A stretch of 18,035 bases of DNA, taken from positions 1 to 18,035 of the forward strand of contig FTLJ01000068.1 in NCBI GenBank assembly GCA_900155495.1, written 5' to 3'. The notes below the pieces were generated by a model. The model was not told where the DNA came from. It worked only from the letters and a program-made list of their open reading frames with translations, and searched no databases. The position numbers and the translations under genes are program-made. This document shows positions 9,491 through 18,035 of this stretch, in pieces; the stretch's first letter is position 1; every line of letters starts with the position of its first letter. Source of the stretch: Porogramme epimiltina (Eukaryota > Basidiomycota > Agaricomycetes > Polyporales > Polyporaceae).

Positions 9491-11201
9491 ATGAGCACAA
9501 GGCTACCGCCTTTACGAGGTACGTACAGTATTCGACATCTGTGTGTTAGAACCCAAACTTACTCGGCATCTGTTAACCCTCGTAGCTAACGAACAACCTC
9601 CGTCTTACCGGATGGTCAACCGAGTGTACAAGAACAGTCTCAGGCCAGTTGTCGTTGTCCGTGAGTGGCACACATTCTTACTCCGCGGAACCCTCGAGTC
9701 CTAACATTCTCCCAGTGGGGAGTATCGTTGCGATATGGTCTCTCGTCTGGTGAGCCTTTCCGTTGCCCTCCTTCGTTCGTCCTAGCGGCGTGCTCACCCC
9801 CGTGCCACCTCCCCCAACCGATTTCCCCGGTTTATAGGGCTGTAAGTTCCCCATGTTACCCTTTGAGGATGCGTCTCATGATCGCATCCCGGCAACGCGT
9901 CGTCTGACAACACCGTCAACCCCAGATACCCGCGTTTCAGGATATCAACGCTGACCGAGCGAGTGCGTATCTTCCCAGCCCATAACTCTCCCCCTTCGCT
10001 CTCTCGCGCGTTCAGCGCGACGCGTATCGGTTTCCTGACTGTACGCGCAGATGGACTTCCGAAGTTCGCCGTATTCGACATCGTCCTTGGAGTAATATAT
10101 GCAACAGCATGCCTGATTGAGGTGTTCGGTGTCATCGCCGCAGCAACAGTACGTTCCTTCGTCTCACCGCCTCACACTCACACCTGCTTCGCGTGCGATC
10201 GAGCAACCGTAGTGTGGCGCGTTACTGGGGTGCACGGCGCTCAATGCGATGTTTGCTATTGCAGCAACGGCTACAACTTATCCGCACATATACCTTGCTT
10301 TCCGTCGTCGCGGCCGTCGGGGTCATTGGCGCGGGGTTCTTGCGTGTAATCATTCACTTCATCTACAAGGTGAGCACTCGGCTCGGGTACAGGGTTGCGC
10401 GTGAACTCATGATTCACTTGTAGAATGACCTTATCGATGAATGCTCGCGTGTTGTGCAGGGACAGGGTGTTGAATTCGTGAGTGGCGCGCACCGTGGCCT
10501 TTGTCTACCATTTACTGAGCGTTCATCAGCGATTTGGCATCTGGGGTCCGCGCGTAACGGAGCACCTCAACGCCGCGGAGGCCGAGACATGTACGCGCCT
10601 CCCCATGTTTGACTTCTCTCGTCCGCTCGTAGACTAATACCCTCTTCAAGTTTGTAAGAACGCGTGGAATCGCGATTCGCTCGACGAGATCCTCTTCCTT
10701 ATCTTCGAGATCCGTGAGTTCCGCCGTCTCCTCACCCTCCCCTCCCAGCGTCCTCACGAACCCTCCCGCTGCGTAACAGTCTTCTCCATTTTCTTCACCA
10801 TGATTGCATTCGCGTACTACCACCAAGCCCTCGACCCCACCTCAGCCGCAAACGTCCAGCGCGCCCCCGCGCCCGCGCTCGGCGAGCACCCAGACCACTA
10901 CAACCGCCCGTACGATGCGCCGCCCTACCCACCCTACGGCGCCCCACCCTACGGCGCGCCGCCGTACGGTGCGCCCCCAGCACAACCGCAGTACGCGCCC
11001 CCGCCCGGGCCGCCCCCGTCGGACATGGGCTACGGCGTCGGCATGGGCATGGGCGTCGGTGGGGAGCCGCACAAGGAGCGCGACCTCAAGGACGACGCGG
11101 CGTCGGAGACGACGAAGTTCGACGACCCGTTCGCGGACTTTGACGCCGCCCCGAGCAAGTCGGCGGACGCGGGCGCGAGGGCGCACTCGCCCACGCACTG
11201 A
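9491..11201 (+). CDS. Uncharacterised four-helix membrane protein with Pro/Tyr/Gly-rich tail
   Basis: No function is known to me. Eleven exons (9491-9518, 9586-9660, 9716-9749, 9838-9841, 9926-9962, 10051-10148, 10265-10369, 10424-10477, 10530-10590, 10651-10713, 10780-11201) join to 326 aa in one frame. Membrane helices are predicted at about residues 31-49 (VVVVLGSIVAIWSLVWAI), 65-91, 100-124 and 186-206. The segment between helices 3 and 4 has two cysteines (DECSR, FCKNAW), possibly a disulfide in an extracytoplasmic loop. The roughly 120-residue C-terminal tail is Pro/Tyr/Gly-rich with three PPYGA repeats, then Gly/Met-rich, then acidic (KFDDPFADFDAAPS). The layout resembles fungal tetraspan proteins of unknown role; a cytosolic tail that binds partner proteins is plausible but unproven. 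Exon 4 would be only 4 nt, which is the weakest part of the model. Several branch sites (for example GACTAATAC at 10631-10639) are near consensus. Confidence 0.82.
10927..10975 (+). repeat. Tandem in-frame repeat encoding PPYGA
   Basis: Three consecutive near-identical 15-nt units encode proline-proline-tyrosine-glycine-alanine within the tail of the four-helix membrane protein, preceded by a related APPYPPYG unit. The Pro/Tyr spacing gives no perfect PPxY WW-domain motif. Confidence 0.8.
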
Positions 11202-11615
11202 GAGGAGGTGCGGTGTGAGAGGGAGGCTGTGGGATGTGGCGGATAATGGATGGATGGCATGGATGGACGGATGGACGGAAGGTGCGAGGTCCCGAGTGCT
11301 TCGGTTAATGAGTTTGCTATTGCTATCGACGGTGAGCACCCCCTTGACTCAGCCAAGCCCTGAGGAGAGAGGAGGCTGGAGGGCGATGCGGTACGTTGAC
11401 CGCCTTGTATTGCTTCGGACTAGCACGGACTATGTATTACCCCTTAAGACTGCACCTGAGCGAATCTTAAGTGGCGCGGGCGTCACGCCTTCACCCACTT
11501 CCCTATTCCTCGCGTCTTTATTTATCATCTTCGTGCTAACGGTATGTATCATTCTGTGTCTTGTGCGTCTGACGTTCGTGCTGTGTGTTTAAGATTGAAG
11601 TATGCGCCCTTAAAG
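11202..11615. other. Intergenic region, 3' flank of the tetraspan gene
   Basis: This stretch holds the likely 3' UTR of the membrane protein gene. It includes a GGAT/GGAC tetranucleotide tract at about 11247-11279 and an AT-richer stretch at about 11510-11600. I see no supportable gene. Confidence 0.35.
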
Positions 11616-12080
11616 GTTTGAACAATCGTTCTGGAAGTCGATGAACAACGATATGTCATCAGGTGAGCCACCGAACCCCTTCTGCTGTAAAACGTTAACT
11701 GAACTATCGCCTGTGCGTAGCCGCAACTGCGGAAGGTTTTGTCTGCTGTCACGAACCATGACTGTTCCGCGGTTTAGCTGTGTCCTGGACGGGGGCACAG
11801 ACGGTAATATGGCCCCCATGAGTAAGCGAAGAATCAAACTCACTTCTAGAGTTTCATGCAAGAGGCTTCTCAAGCACCCTCTCCGCCCGACTTCAACTCA
11901 AAACCGGAAGGCTTCTCACCAGGGACAGCCCGAGGTTCACGAGAATATACACCGTGGCTGGCGTCGATCTCAAAGTGTCCTTGATATGTCGCCGAATGTC
12001 TCAAGTCGAATGATATCGCCGGACTTTCGAGGACCGACGTCAGTTTCCCCCGGTCCGGACGTCTCACTATGCCTTCTTAG
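11616..12080 (+). pseudogene. Spliced gene remnant with in-frame stop, family unknown
   Basis: I do not recognise the family. A splice-consistent model reads exon 11616?-11662 (FEQSFWKSMNNDMSS), intron to 11720, exon 11721-11735, intron to 11777, exon 11778-11803 (VSWTGAQT), intron to 11849, then an exon from 11850 (SFMQEASQAPSPPDFN...REYTPWLASISKC). All phases agree. The frame then hits TGA at 11982 but continues with coding-like sequence (YVAECLKSNDIAGLSRTDV) to TAG at 12078. No GT-AG pair removes the TGA while keeping frame. There is no clear start codon, and introns of 42 and 46 nt are short. I infer a decayed gene or gene fragment; chance open frames are the alternative. Confidence 0.35.
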
Positions 12081-12541
12081 TCCATGTGCACCTCAACCGT
12101 CAGCTAGAGATTAAGTTGCGACCGAAAGCAAACTACCATCCGTTTGTGTTTGGCACAGGCCATCCCTTCCATCTAATGCTCAACGTGGTCAGGGTGTAGC
12201 GGTACATCACTCTTGTTGCGCAAAAGTCCACTCTCGACGGCGCAACCCAACAAGCACCGAATAGCGCGACAGGGGTGTAGAGATCTAGGGGCCATAAAGA
12301 AGGGGGCAGGTTCGTACAGGGAGAGAACATACTATGTAGCGATACCAGTCTGTTCCTCAATGCCGGAGGCTCTGAGATCATCACCGTCAGCGTCTTCGGC
12401 GACTTCGCTGCTTTAATCACCAGTGTGGCCTCAACCTATTACCCTGATATCACTGAAGTTCGCTAATGCACTGCCAGGTTCTTCGGAATTACCAAGGCCG
12501 AGTTCCCCGGTGTCAGTCTATACTTCGAAGGTCGCGACAAG
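12044..12541 (+). pseudogene. Further coding-like fragments, probably the same decayed gene
   Basis: Three open segments share one reading frame: 12044-12196 (with NYHPFVFGTGHPFHLMLN), 12281-12463 (with LNAGGSEIITVSVFGDFAAL) and 12467-12541 (with FFGITKAEFPGVSLYFEGRD). They are separated by TAG and TAA codons. The first is in a different frame from the preceding remnant and overlaps its end, so a frameshift or lost intron would be needed to join them. CTAATGCACTGCCAG at 12463-12477 resembles an intron end. The residues look protein-like, but I could not assign a family. Confidence 0.3.
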
Positions 12542-12821
12542 TAGGTCCGTCCCTTTCTTCTGCCTGCCCCTCACGTACTTTGAATTGACCACTTTAACGT
12601 TGAGGCTTTGGCGAGGCATTTCGCCGCGCTTGTTCCCGCGCCCATGACGACCTCTATTCTTGTAGACGGGGGCGCTGACGTTGTTCGACGCAGGGGAGAC
12701 TGCGCTGTCCATGGCGGGACCCTGTAGTCGGATGTCTAGTGTCTACATAATGTCAAAATACATTTTCATTTGAACACTCTTTCATGATGTCATCCAATAT
12801 CTAACGCCGGCGGAGACATGA

Positions 12822-13010
12822 CCCTGTCTCACATCCCTCCGAAGATCTATTTCCTCTTACACTCTGAGCACCGCCGGACCCACGTTCGATATGAGGCCAC
12901 TCATGCAACAGTTCATCACAGGCGCGAAGGTGATGTCGGGCGGCGCGCATCGAAGACTCACCAGACTCGACCCTATGCCCATCGCGCACCCCCCTCACAA
13001 CTTTGTCATT
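12822..13010 (+). pseudogene. Open coding-like segment without start codon
   Basis: A 63-codon open frame contains TAGPTFDMRPLMQQFITG followed by AKVMSGGAHRRL and ends in TGA at 13011. Nothing marks a start, and the only in-frame Met is half-way in. It may be one more exon of the broken gene to its left or a chance frame. The opposite strand also carries a GTGAGT and a candidate AG here, so the strand is not certain. Confidence 0.2.
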
Positions 13011-13013
13011 TGA

Positions 13014-14626
13014 TCTGGCGGCGTCCGGGGAAGCAGCGAGGAGCTGATGATGCACACCACCGCTCGACAGGGCGAACACCTCCTGCGTGATGGTGCATCA
13101 ACGCGCACCGACGCTGCATCTCCTTCTCCCGGCGGAGACCTGCCCACCACGCATACAATCGTGCGCGTCGGGACCAATGCGGGCGCGCGGGCTCCGGGCT
13201 CTATGCAGTGCGCACCACCGGGCATCAGCCGGGTCGCGGAGCTCGGCCTCTTGAGTCTTGACATGCCGCAAGTATTTCGCACCCTTCCGAGTCGCACCAC
13301 GGTACTGCCTATTGCTCGTTAAGTATTGCTGACTCGCGCAGCGCGCGGAGCAGCTGTCGCCGTGCGGACTCGCCGGACGCCTATTCGGCGCGGGGCGCAT
13401 GCTATATGCGTAAGCCAAGCTCCACGCCGTCGGGCGCGCGCGCGCGCGAAGCAGGCGGCGCGGAGGTGTGCGGCTGGGAAGAGAACGCGAAGGGGGGGCG
13501 GCCCGCGTGCTCGCCGGCGCCGCTTGCGGGCGCAAGCTTTAGGGTTTGGACGTTTGGTAAGTAGGGTACGCAAGGAACTCCGTCGGAGCGCGTCCGCGTC
13601 GGGAGGGCCCGACCCAAGTCAGGCTTGAGGCGTAAGCGTGAGCGGGTGTCGGTAGGCAACGCGTAGTGCATCTGTCCGTTCGAGTTCGAGCAGCTGTCCA
13701 TCGCCAGGACGCGCCGGCGCCCTGAGTACCGACCGACCGCACTCGGTCGCAAGCCGCGACGCGCTGTCAGCCCGGCGTTCCTCGCACGGTCGGCAGCTGT
13801 GCTAGGCCAGGGGCCGTGGGGGCCTCCGCGAGCTGAGGTGGGAGCGGGTGCGGTCCTGGAGGGGAAGGGAAAGGGGAAGGGGGGCAATCCGCTTCGGCGA
13901 AATTCCATGCAGCGAAGGCCTGGTGGTGATGCCTGATCGTGATGGGCCCTTGCGAGGCGGCGGTGGGCCTGTGGTGAACTGAGGTCTGGAGACTGGTTCC
14001 GACGTCGAGGCGGGCCTCCCTTCGTGGGCTGTTTGCATTGCGCACCGGGCGAGGGACGGGTTCGTACGTCCTCGGACAGGGGGGCGGGCGTTGTGGATCC
14101 GGGGGTGGCCCGGTAACTTGGCGGGGTAGCGATCGAGGTGGGGTGTTTCACTGTCCGCTTTCTATCACCTGCGTCGAACCTTGTCAACCACACAACTTGT
14201 TGATGATCCGTTTCACAAACCACGCCGCGATCGACGGGGGTGCCCGGTAAGCGTCGGACAAGCGAGAGAGAGAGAGACCGGGAGAACGATGCATGCATTG
14301 TGCGGGGGAGCGGGAAACCAAGAGTGCTGCTGCTACAAGGGCGAAACCAATCCAGACGGCGACAGGGGGGCGGATACAAAGCGTAATACGGTACGGCCGA
14401 TGCGAGAGCGAAGACGAAGCTGGGGGACGGTGCGGTGCATCGAGGTACTGGTATGGGGGTGCGTGCGTGCGTAGGTGCGTGCGTTAGTTACAGCTATAAA
14501 CTTATCGCGGACCGGGGGTTTGGGAACAGTGAACGTGTGCGCGCGCCCGACGCTAGCACCGGGGCGCGTGAGGGGGAACACGGGGGCGCATCTAGACTAG
14601 GGAGGGGGTGTCGCGGGTGGGGTAGT
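13014..14626. other. Long region without a supportable gene
   Basis: About 1.6 kb of GC-rich sequence. It contains an uninterrupted minus-strand frame of 325 codons (14379 down to 13402), but its product is an Arg/Pro/Ser-rich low-complexity string with no domain and no introns, so I do not call it. Simple repeats are present: (GA)7 at 14264-14277 and a TGCG tract at about 14460-14485. The part nearest 14627 should be the 3' flank of the CFEM gene. Confidence 0.4.
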
Positions 14627-15234
14627 CTAGAGCACGAGCGCGACGGCGCCGACGGCAGCGAGCGCGGCGAACGCATTCGCGCTGAGGGAGGCGGCGCCGC
14701 TCGAGCCGGCGGTGGTGGAGGTCGTGGCGGCGGAGGTGGTCGCGGTCGACGAGGCGCTCGAGGAGCCGGAGCTGGAGCCCGAAGTCGCGGCGGACGTCGA
14801 GGTCGCAGCGGCCGAGGATGCGGTAAGCGTCACACCCTGCGATGCGCGGCGGTGAGCATAGTTGCTCTCGGGCGAAGAGCGGGGGAAGAGGGACGTACGA
14901 CGGAGAGGCAAAGAGCCTGCGCGGCGCCCTCGGCGTTGGTGAGGTCAGAGCCGGAGCACGCGCCCTCGATGCAGGTGGTGACCGAGTTGACGAAGCTGGA
15001 GCTGTTGCAGAGGCAGCCGTCATCGAGGGGGTCGCAGCTGCCGAAGTCGGCGTTGGTGAGGCACGACTCGGAGCAGCCTGGGAGGGGCGGCGGAAGCGGG
15101 TTAGCGCGGGCGCGCAGGAGGGTAAAGCGGCAGGGGTACTACGCACTGGGGAACTGGGCCTGGCGGCGGACCAGGGGGGACATGGCGGTCGCGGAGACGG
15201 AGGCGGCGAGGGCGAGGATGGCGAAGAAACGCAT
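14627..15234 (-). CDS. CFEM-domain protein, secreted and probably GPI-anchored
   Basis: CFEM proteins are fungal surface or secreted proteins; characterised members bind haem or act in adhesion, wall stability or host interaction. Three exons (15234-15147, 15077-14899, 14836-14627) give 158 aa. Residues 1-17 (MRFFAILALAASVSATA) form a signal peptide. The CFEM domain spans about 29-88 with all eight cysteines at 31, 35, 44, 51, 53, 65, 70 and 86. An Asp lies just before the CLC pair (PLDDGCLC), the position that ligates haem iron in Csa2-type proteins. A Ser/Thr/Ala-rich stalk follows, likely O-glycosylated. The end (GSSGAASLSANAFAALAAVG, then a hydrophobic tail) fits a GPI-attachment signal. 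Both introns are 60-70 nt with good sites. The gene diverges from RPL31. Haem binding is possible but inferred only from the motif. Confidence 0.93.
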
Positions 15235-16086
15235 GTTGGTAGATAGCGCGTGGGGGTGGAGGGCTGGGAGAGGTTGAAAGGAGTGCGTCGCGCGGACCAA
15301 GGGGAAATGCGGAGAAGTAACCCGGGGAGGAGTTGCTAGGGCCAGAGGAGGAAGCGCGAGGGGTTTATATCGCGCTCGGGAGGAGGGGGTGCTCCCAGGC
15401 GATCAATTGGATGTTCTTTGTGGGATGTGTGATGAACAAACGACGCGCCGAAAGGATGCGCTCTCGCGTACTCACGCTGGCTCAAACAGGGCATGCGCCC
15501 CCGATTCTTCCGCGTTAGCGGTTCCTGGTTTCTCGAGATCGCTCGCCCGACGGGGGGAGCAGCGGAGAGCGAGCGCGGGCGGACGCGGTGGCCGGTAGAG
15601 GCGACGCACGCGGCGGGCGTTGTGTCAGTCAGCGCGGGGCCCATGGGGGACAATGGGACGACAGAGAGGAGCACAAAGGCGGCTCTGGAGGGCAGGACGA
15701 GCCTCGCCGGTCGCACCGAGCGTGAAAGGGAAGCCCATTGTGGGGAGCGATCAGAGAACAGGCGTCAGCTTCTCCCAGGGGCAATCTTGGGCGCGTCCAA
15801 ACACATCGCAGGCGCACAAACAACACATGCCCATTCCAGAACAACCAGCGTCTCTCCCATCACGTCCTCCTCCCCACGTGCGCCCTCCTTCCTCCCCGGG
15901 CCTTTCCGCGTGCCAGGCGCCCGTCGCCCCCTCGGCGTCTCCCTGAAGAACTGGCAAGCACCAAGCCAGCCACTGAACCTTATTCTCCCGCCACCGCACG
16001 CAAACAACACCAAACTAGCCGGACGCTGCTCGCAGTGTGTGCAATCTCCCGACGCTCAAGCTCATCGACCCCAACATCCTCAAGAC
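15235..16086. promoter_or_regulatory. Divergent promoter region, CFEM gene / RPL31
   Basis: This 852-bp spacer separates two divergently transcribed genes. Besides the TATA element on the CFEM side, the RPL31 side is rich in C and T (for example CCCATCACGTCCTCCTCCCC around 15855-15874), as expected before a highly expressed fungal ribosomal protein gene. No further gene is supported. Confidence 0.4.
15364..15370 (-). promoter_or_regulatory. Candidate TATA box of the CFEM gene
   Basis: On the minus strand this reads ATATAAA within GATATAAACCCC, about 130 bp upstream of the CFEM start codon. Position and sequence fit a core promoter TATA element. Confidence 0.5.
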
Positions 16087-16826
16087 ATGGTACGCCGTCG
16101 CGCTGTCTGTCTTCCTCGCTGCCCTCAGTACTTACCCATCGCTTAGGCCCCCGCAGCAAAGACCACCAAAAAGGTACGCTGCATCGTCGTGCTTCACAAA
16201 GTTTAACATATCATTCAATCCCTTCTCCTCAATCCTCTCGGCCACCCCGAACTCTCGACGCTCTACCCATCTCTTCCTCTGCATCCTCCGCATCCCCTAC
16301 CATCGGCACAATAGAGCGGCAAGACGCGCTCCGCGCTCCAGGATGTCGTGACCCGCGAGTACACCATCCACCTCCACAAGCGTGTCCACGGCCGCTCCTT
16401 CAAGAAGCGCGCTCCCCACGCCGTCAAGTCCGTCGTCGACTTTGCGCAGAAGGCGATGGGCACCTCCGACGTCCGCCTCGACCCCAAGCTCAACCAGGCG
16501 CTCTGGGCCCAGGGCATCAAGTCCGTCCCCCACCGGATACGCGTAAAGCTTGAGCGTGCGTTTCTTTTCGTACTTCCCCGCGTTTCCCCCAAATTGTCTG
16601 GAGGCGTTGTGGGCGTTTTGGCGGATCGGAAGCTGACAGAGGGCGTTTCGGGTTGCAGGCAAGCGTAACGATGAGGAGAACGCGAAGGAGAAGCTCTTCA
16701 CCTACGCGACCTACGTCCCCGTAGACTCCTTCAAGGTACGCCGATTCGCCATCTCCTTATGCCTTACCTCATCTTCATCGCATCATATTTTAGGGTCTCG
16801 AGACGGTCGTTGTCGACGCGGAGTAA
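16087..16826 (+). CDS. rpl31: 60S ribosomal protein L31 (eL31)
   Basis: eL31 is a eukaryotic and archaeal large-subunit protein located near the peptide exit tunnel. Five coding exons (16087-16089, 16147-16173, 16315-16555, 16659-16735, 16794-16826) give 126 aa, the expected size. Conserved segments are [85 protein letters not shown] and the acidic end [10 protein letters not shown]. The start codon stands alone in its coding exon and is followed at once by a GTACGC donor. A second very short exon (nine codons, APAAKTTKK) follows. Intron-rich 5' ends are common in fungal ribosomal protein genes and often aid expression. Confidence 0.97.
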
Positions 16827-17783
16827 ATGCATTCTTTTTTCTTCCGTCTTGCCGCTCTGCCACGATGATTCCGCCCCCGAGTGAGATGGCGCTCGGGGAG
16901 GATGGGAGGTCCGTCCGCTGTATTATGCCCGCCATGCACCCACGTACGCCCAGCCACACACCCTTACATACTGCCATATGCTATGTGACGCAACCAAAAC
17001 ACTCTTGCCTCGCCCGTGGCGTGTACCACCTGTGCTTTTGTGTGATCAAACCTTGGGGTTTATGGGCATGTCGGAGTGTGCTTGGCCGGTCATGGCGTTG
17101 GGCGTAAAATTGCGAACTCTGATTCAGAGCAATTGTTCACAAAAATTAGGGGGACTGGCGACCCTGGCGCCGTGCTGAGCATGGCTAAACCTTCGTCACT
17201 GCGATCCCCAAGCGCACAATGCGGCTCATTGTTCCGATTATTCTGGCGTATTGTCCGCAGAGACTGCGCCTAGTCCCAGGACATGCGCCCGGTTTCAAAT
17301 CCAACAAGCCTGCGCCTCACGTACATCGAGACGCCCATTGTCCCTCGGCGCATGGGACCGAGTGCACAATAATGCCAGCCCCTGGCCGCCCACGCGCAAG
17401 TCTGGAAAGAACGATCGTCGCGGGGGACAGGCGAGGCCTGAGGGGGCTGGAGGCGACAGCGAATTATTTAGCGATGACGATGCGGACGTGCGGTATATGT
17501 ACAGTGCGTTCTATCGGCGGACCCGCCCCAGACGACGACGGCACCGCGGGTCGAATCCGAGTCCCTCCCCATCCCCTCCATAAGTATGCGTATGCGCACC
17601 GCCCTGTACCCCTCCCCCGCCTGCCCGGCGCGCAACGGTAGCCCTGTAGTCGCTGGCCCGCGTGTGCCGATAAGATGCTACACGGAACGCAGCGCCAGCC
17701 TCCCCGAGCACGGTGCCTGCCCCCTACCTCCTCCCTCCCTTCCCACTCGGGCCGAGCGGGCGGGCGGGCCAGCGCTAGGCAGC
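16827..17783. other. Convergent intergenic region
   Basis: About 950 bp between the stop of RPL31 and the stop of the minus-strand gene at the right edge. It should contain both 3' UTRs. Open frames here (for example plus strand 17251-17583, with an acidic DSELFSDDDADVRYMY segment) have no homology that I recognise and no splice support. I see nothing else in it. Confidence 0.35.
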
Positions 17784-17920
17784 TCAGACGTAGAGCAGGC
17801 TGCGGTCGTGCCGGACCTTGACGGCGTCCCCGCGCGTGGACTTGTTCGACATGCGCTCCCAGATCGGGTCCACGTCCGGCCCGTCGAGGTCGCCTGCGCC
17901 GTCCCAGCCCCAGCACCAGA
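17784..17920 (-). CDS. Last exon of an unidentified gene (runs off right edge)
   Basis: A terminal exon on the minus strand begins after a CTTATAG acceptor at 17921-17927 and ends in TGA at 17784-17786. It encodes about 45 residues: WCWGWDGAGDLDGPDVDPIW, then ERMSNKSTRGDAVK, then VRHDRSLLYV. Composition and codon use look coding. The preceding intron is pyrimidine-rich with a run of 14 C on this strand, and its donor is outside the window or at its edge. I do not recognise the protein from this tail alone. Confidence 0.55.
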
Positions 17921-17998
17921 CTATAAGATGGAATGGCGTGTGAGTGTTACGATGTGTGCGGGGTGTGGAGCGCGAGAGGGGAGAAGGAAGGAAGTGGT

Positions 17999-18012
17999 GG
18001 GGGGGGGGGGGG
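17999..18012. repeat. Homopolymer run of 14 G
   Basis: Fourteen consecutive G on the plus strand, within the presumed last intron of the minus-strand gene at the right edge, where it would be part of a C-rich pyrimidine tract. Length errors are common in such runs. Confidence 0.9.
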
Positions 18013-18035
18013 AGAGGGGCGGGGGATAAGGGAGA

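Noticed and set aside
11613..11630. GGTTTGAACAATCG, which could be a minus-strand tRNA T loop
   Set aside because: No acceptor stem or anticodon arm is found next to it. It lies in the remnant gene's first readable exon.
13402..14379. A 325-codon uninterrupted minus-strand frame
   Set aside because: The translation is low-complexity Arg/Pro/Ser-rich with no domain, helix pattern or splice structure. All confident genes here have many introns. High GC makes such long frames likely by chance.
17540..17570. GGGTCGAATCCGAGT, which resembles a tRNA T arm
   Set aside because: The flanking bases do not pair into a T stem, and no D arm, anticodon arm or acceptor stem can be folded around it.
17251..17583. 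A plus-strand frame with an acidic, tyrosine-containing segment (DSELFSDDDADVRYMY)
   Set aside because: It has no recognisable domain, no splice support and low-complexity ends. It sits in a convergent 3' UTR spacer.
1..18035. CRISPR arrays, insertion sequences, phage or bacterial operon features
   Set aside because: No direct-repeat and spacer pattern, terminal inverted repeats with transposase, or Shine-Dalgarno-linked gene strings are seen. The window is clearly fungal nuclear DNA with spliceosomal introns.

Overview
This window looks like nuclear DNA of a filamentous basidiomycete, probably an Agaricomycete. The evidence is high GC in coding sequence, genes cut into many short exons by introns of about 50-130 nt with GTRNGT donors and CTRAY-type branch sites, and a set of recognisable fungal proteins. 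Neighbouring genes face either way, spacers are usually 300-900 bp, and there is no operon logic. I see no CRISPR array, insertion sequence, phage or plasmid feature.

Left part (1-8673). The 5' part of an unknown minus-strand gene (1-798) diverges from a cyclophilin-type peptidyl-prolyl isomerase (1105-2099). An eight-exon histidine-phosphatase-family gene (2766-4362) converges on a DHHC palmitoyltransferase (4710-6303, minus). That gene diverges from COP9 signalosome subunit 1 (6671-8673).

Middle (9000-13013). A tRNA-Ala(CGC) at 9000-9071 is followed by an eleven-exon gene for a four-helix membrane protein with a PPYGA-repeat tail (9491-11201). From about 11616 to 13013 several coding-like, partly spliceable segments are broken by in-frame stops. 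I read this as a decayed gene, family unknown.

Right part (13014-18035). About 1.6 kb shows no supportable gene. It is followed by a CFEM-domain, GPI-anchored-type cell-surface protein (14627-15234, minus), which diverges from ribosomal protein L31 (16087-16826). The last exon of an unidentified minus-strand gene enters from the right edge (17784-17920).

The genes are mostly housekeeping (translation, protein folding, palmitoylation, signalosome) plus surface or membrane proteins, and they do not form a joint pathway. The most noteworthy points are two inferred microexons of 6 nt and 4 nt, an RPL31 start codon isolated in its own coding exon, departures from canonical residues or spacing in three enzymes, and the decayed gene. 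Exon boundaries were worked out by hand from frame, splice consensus and remembered family sequences. I found no convincing new biological system here.
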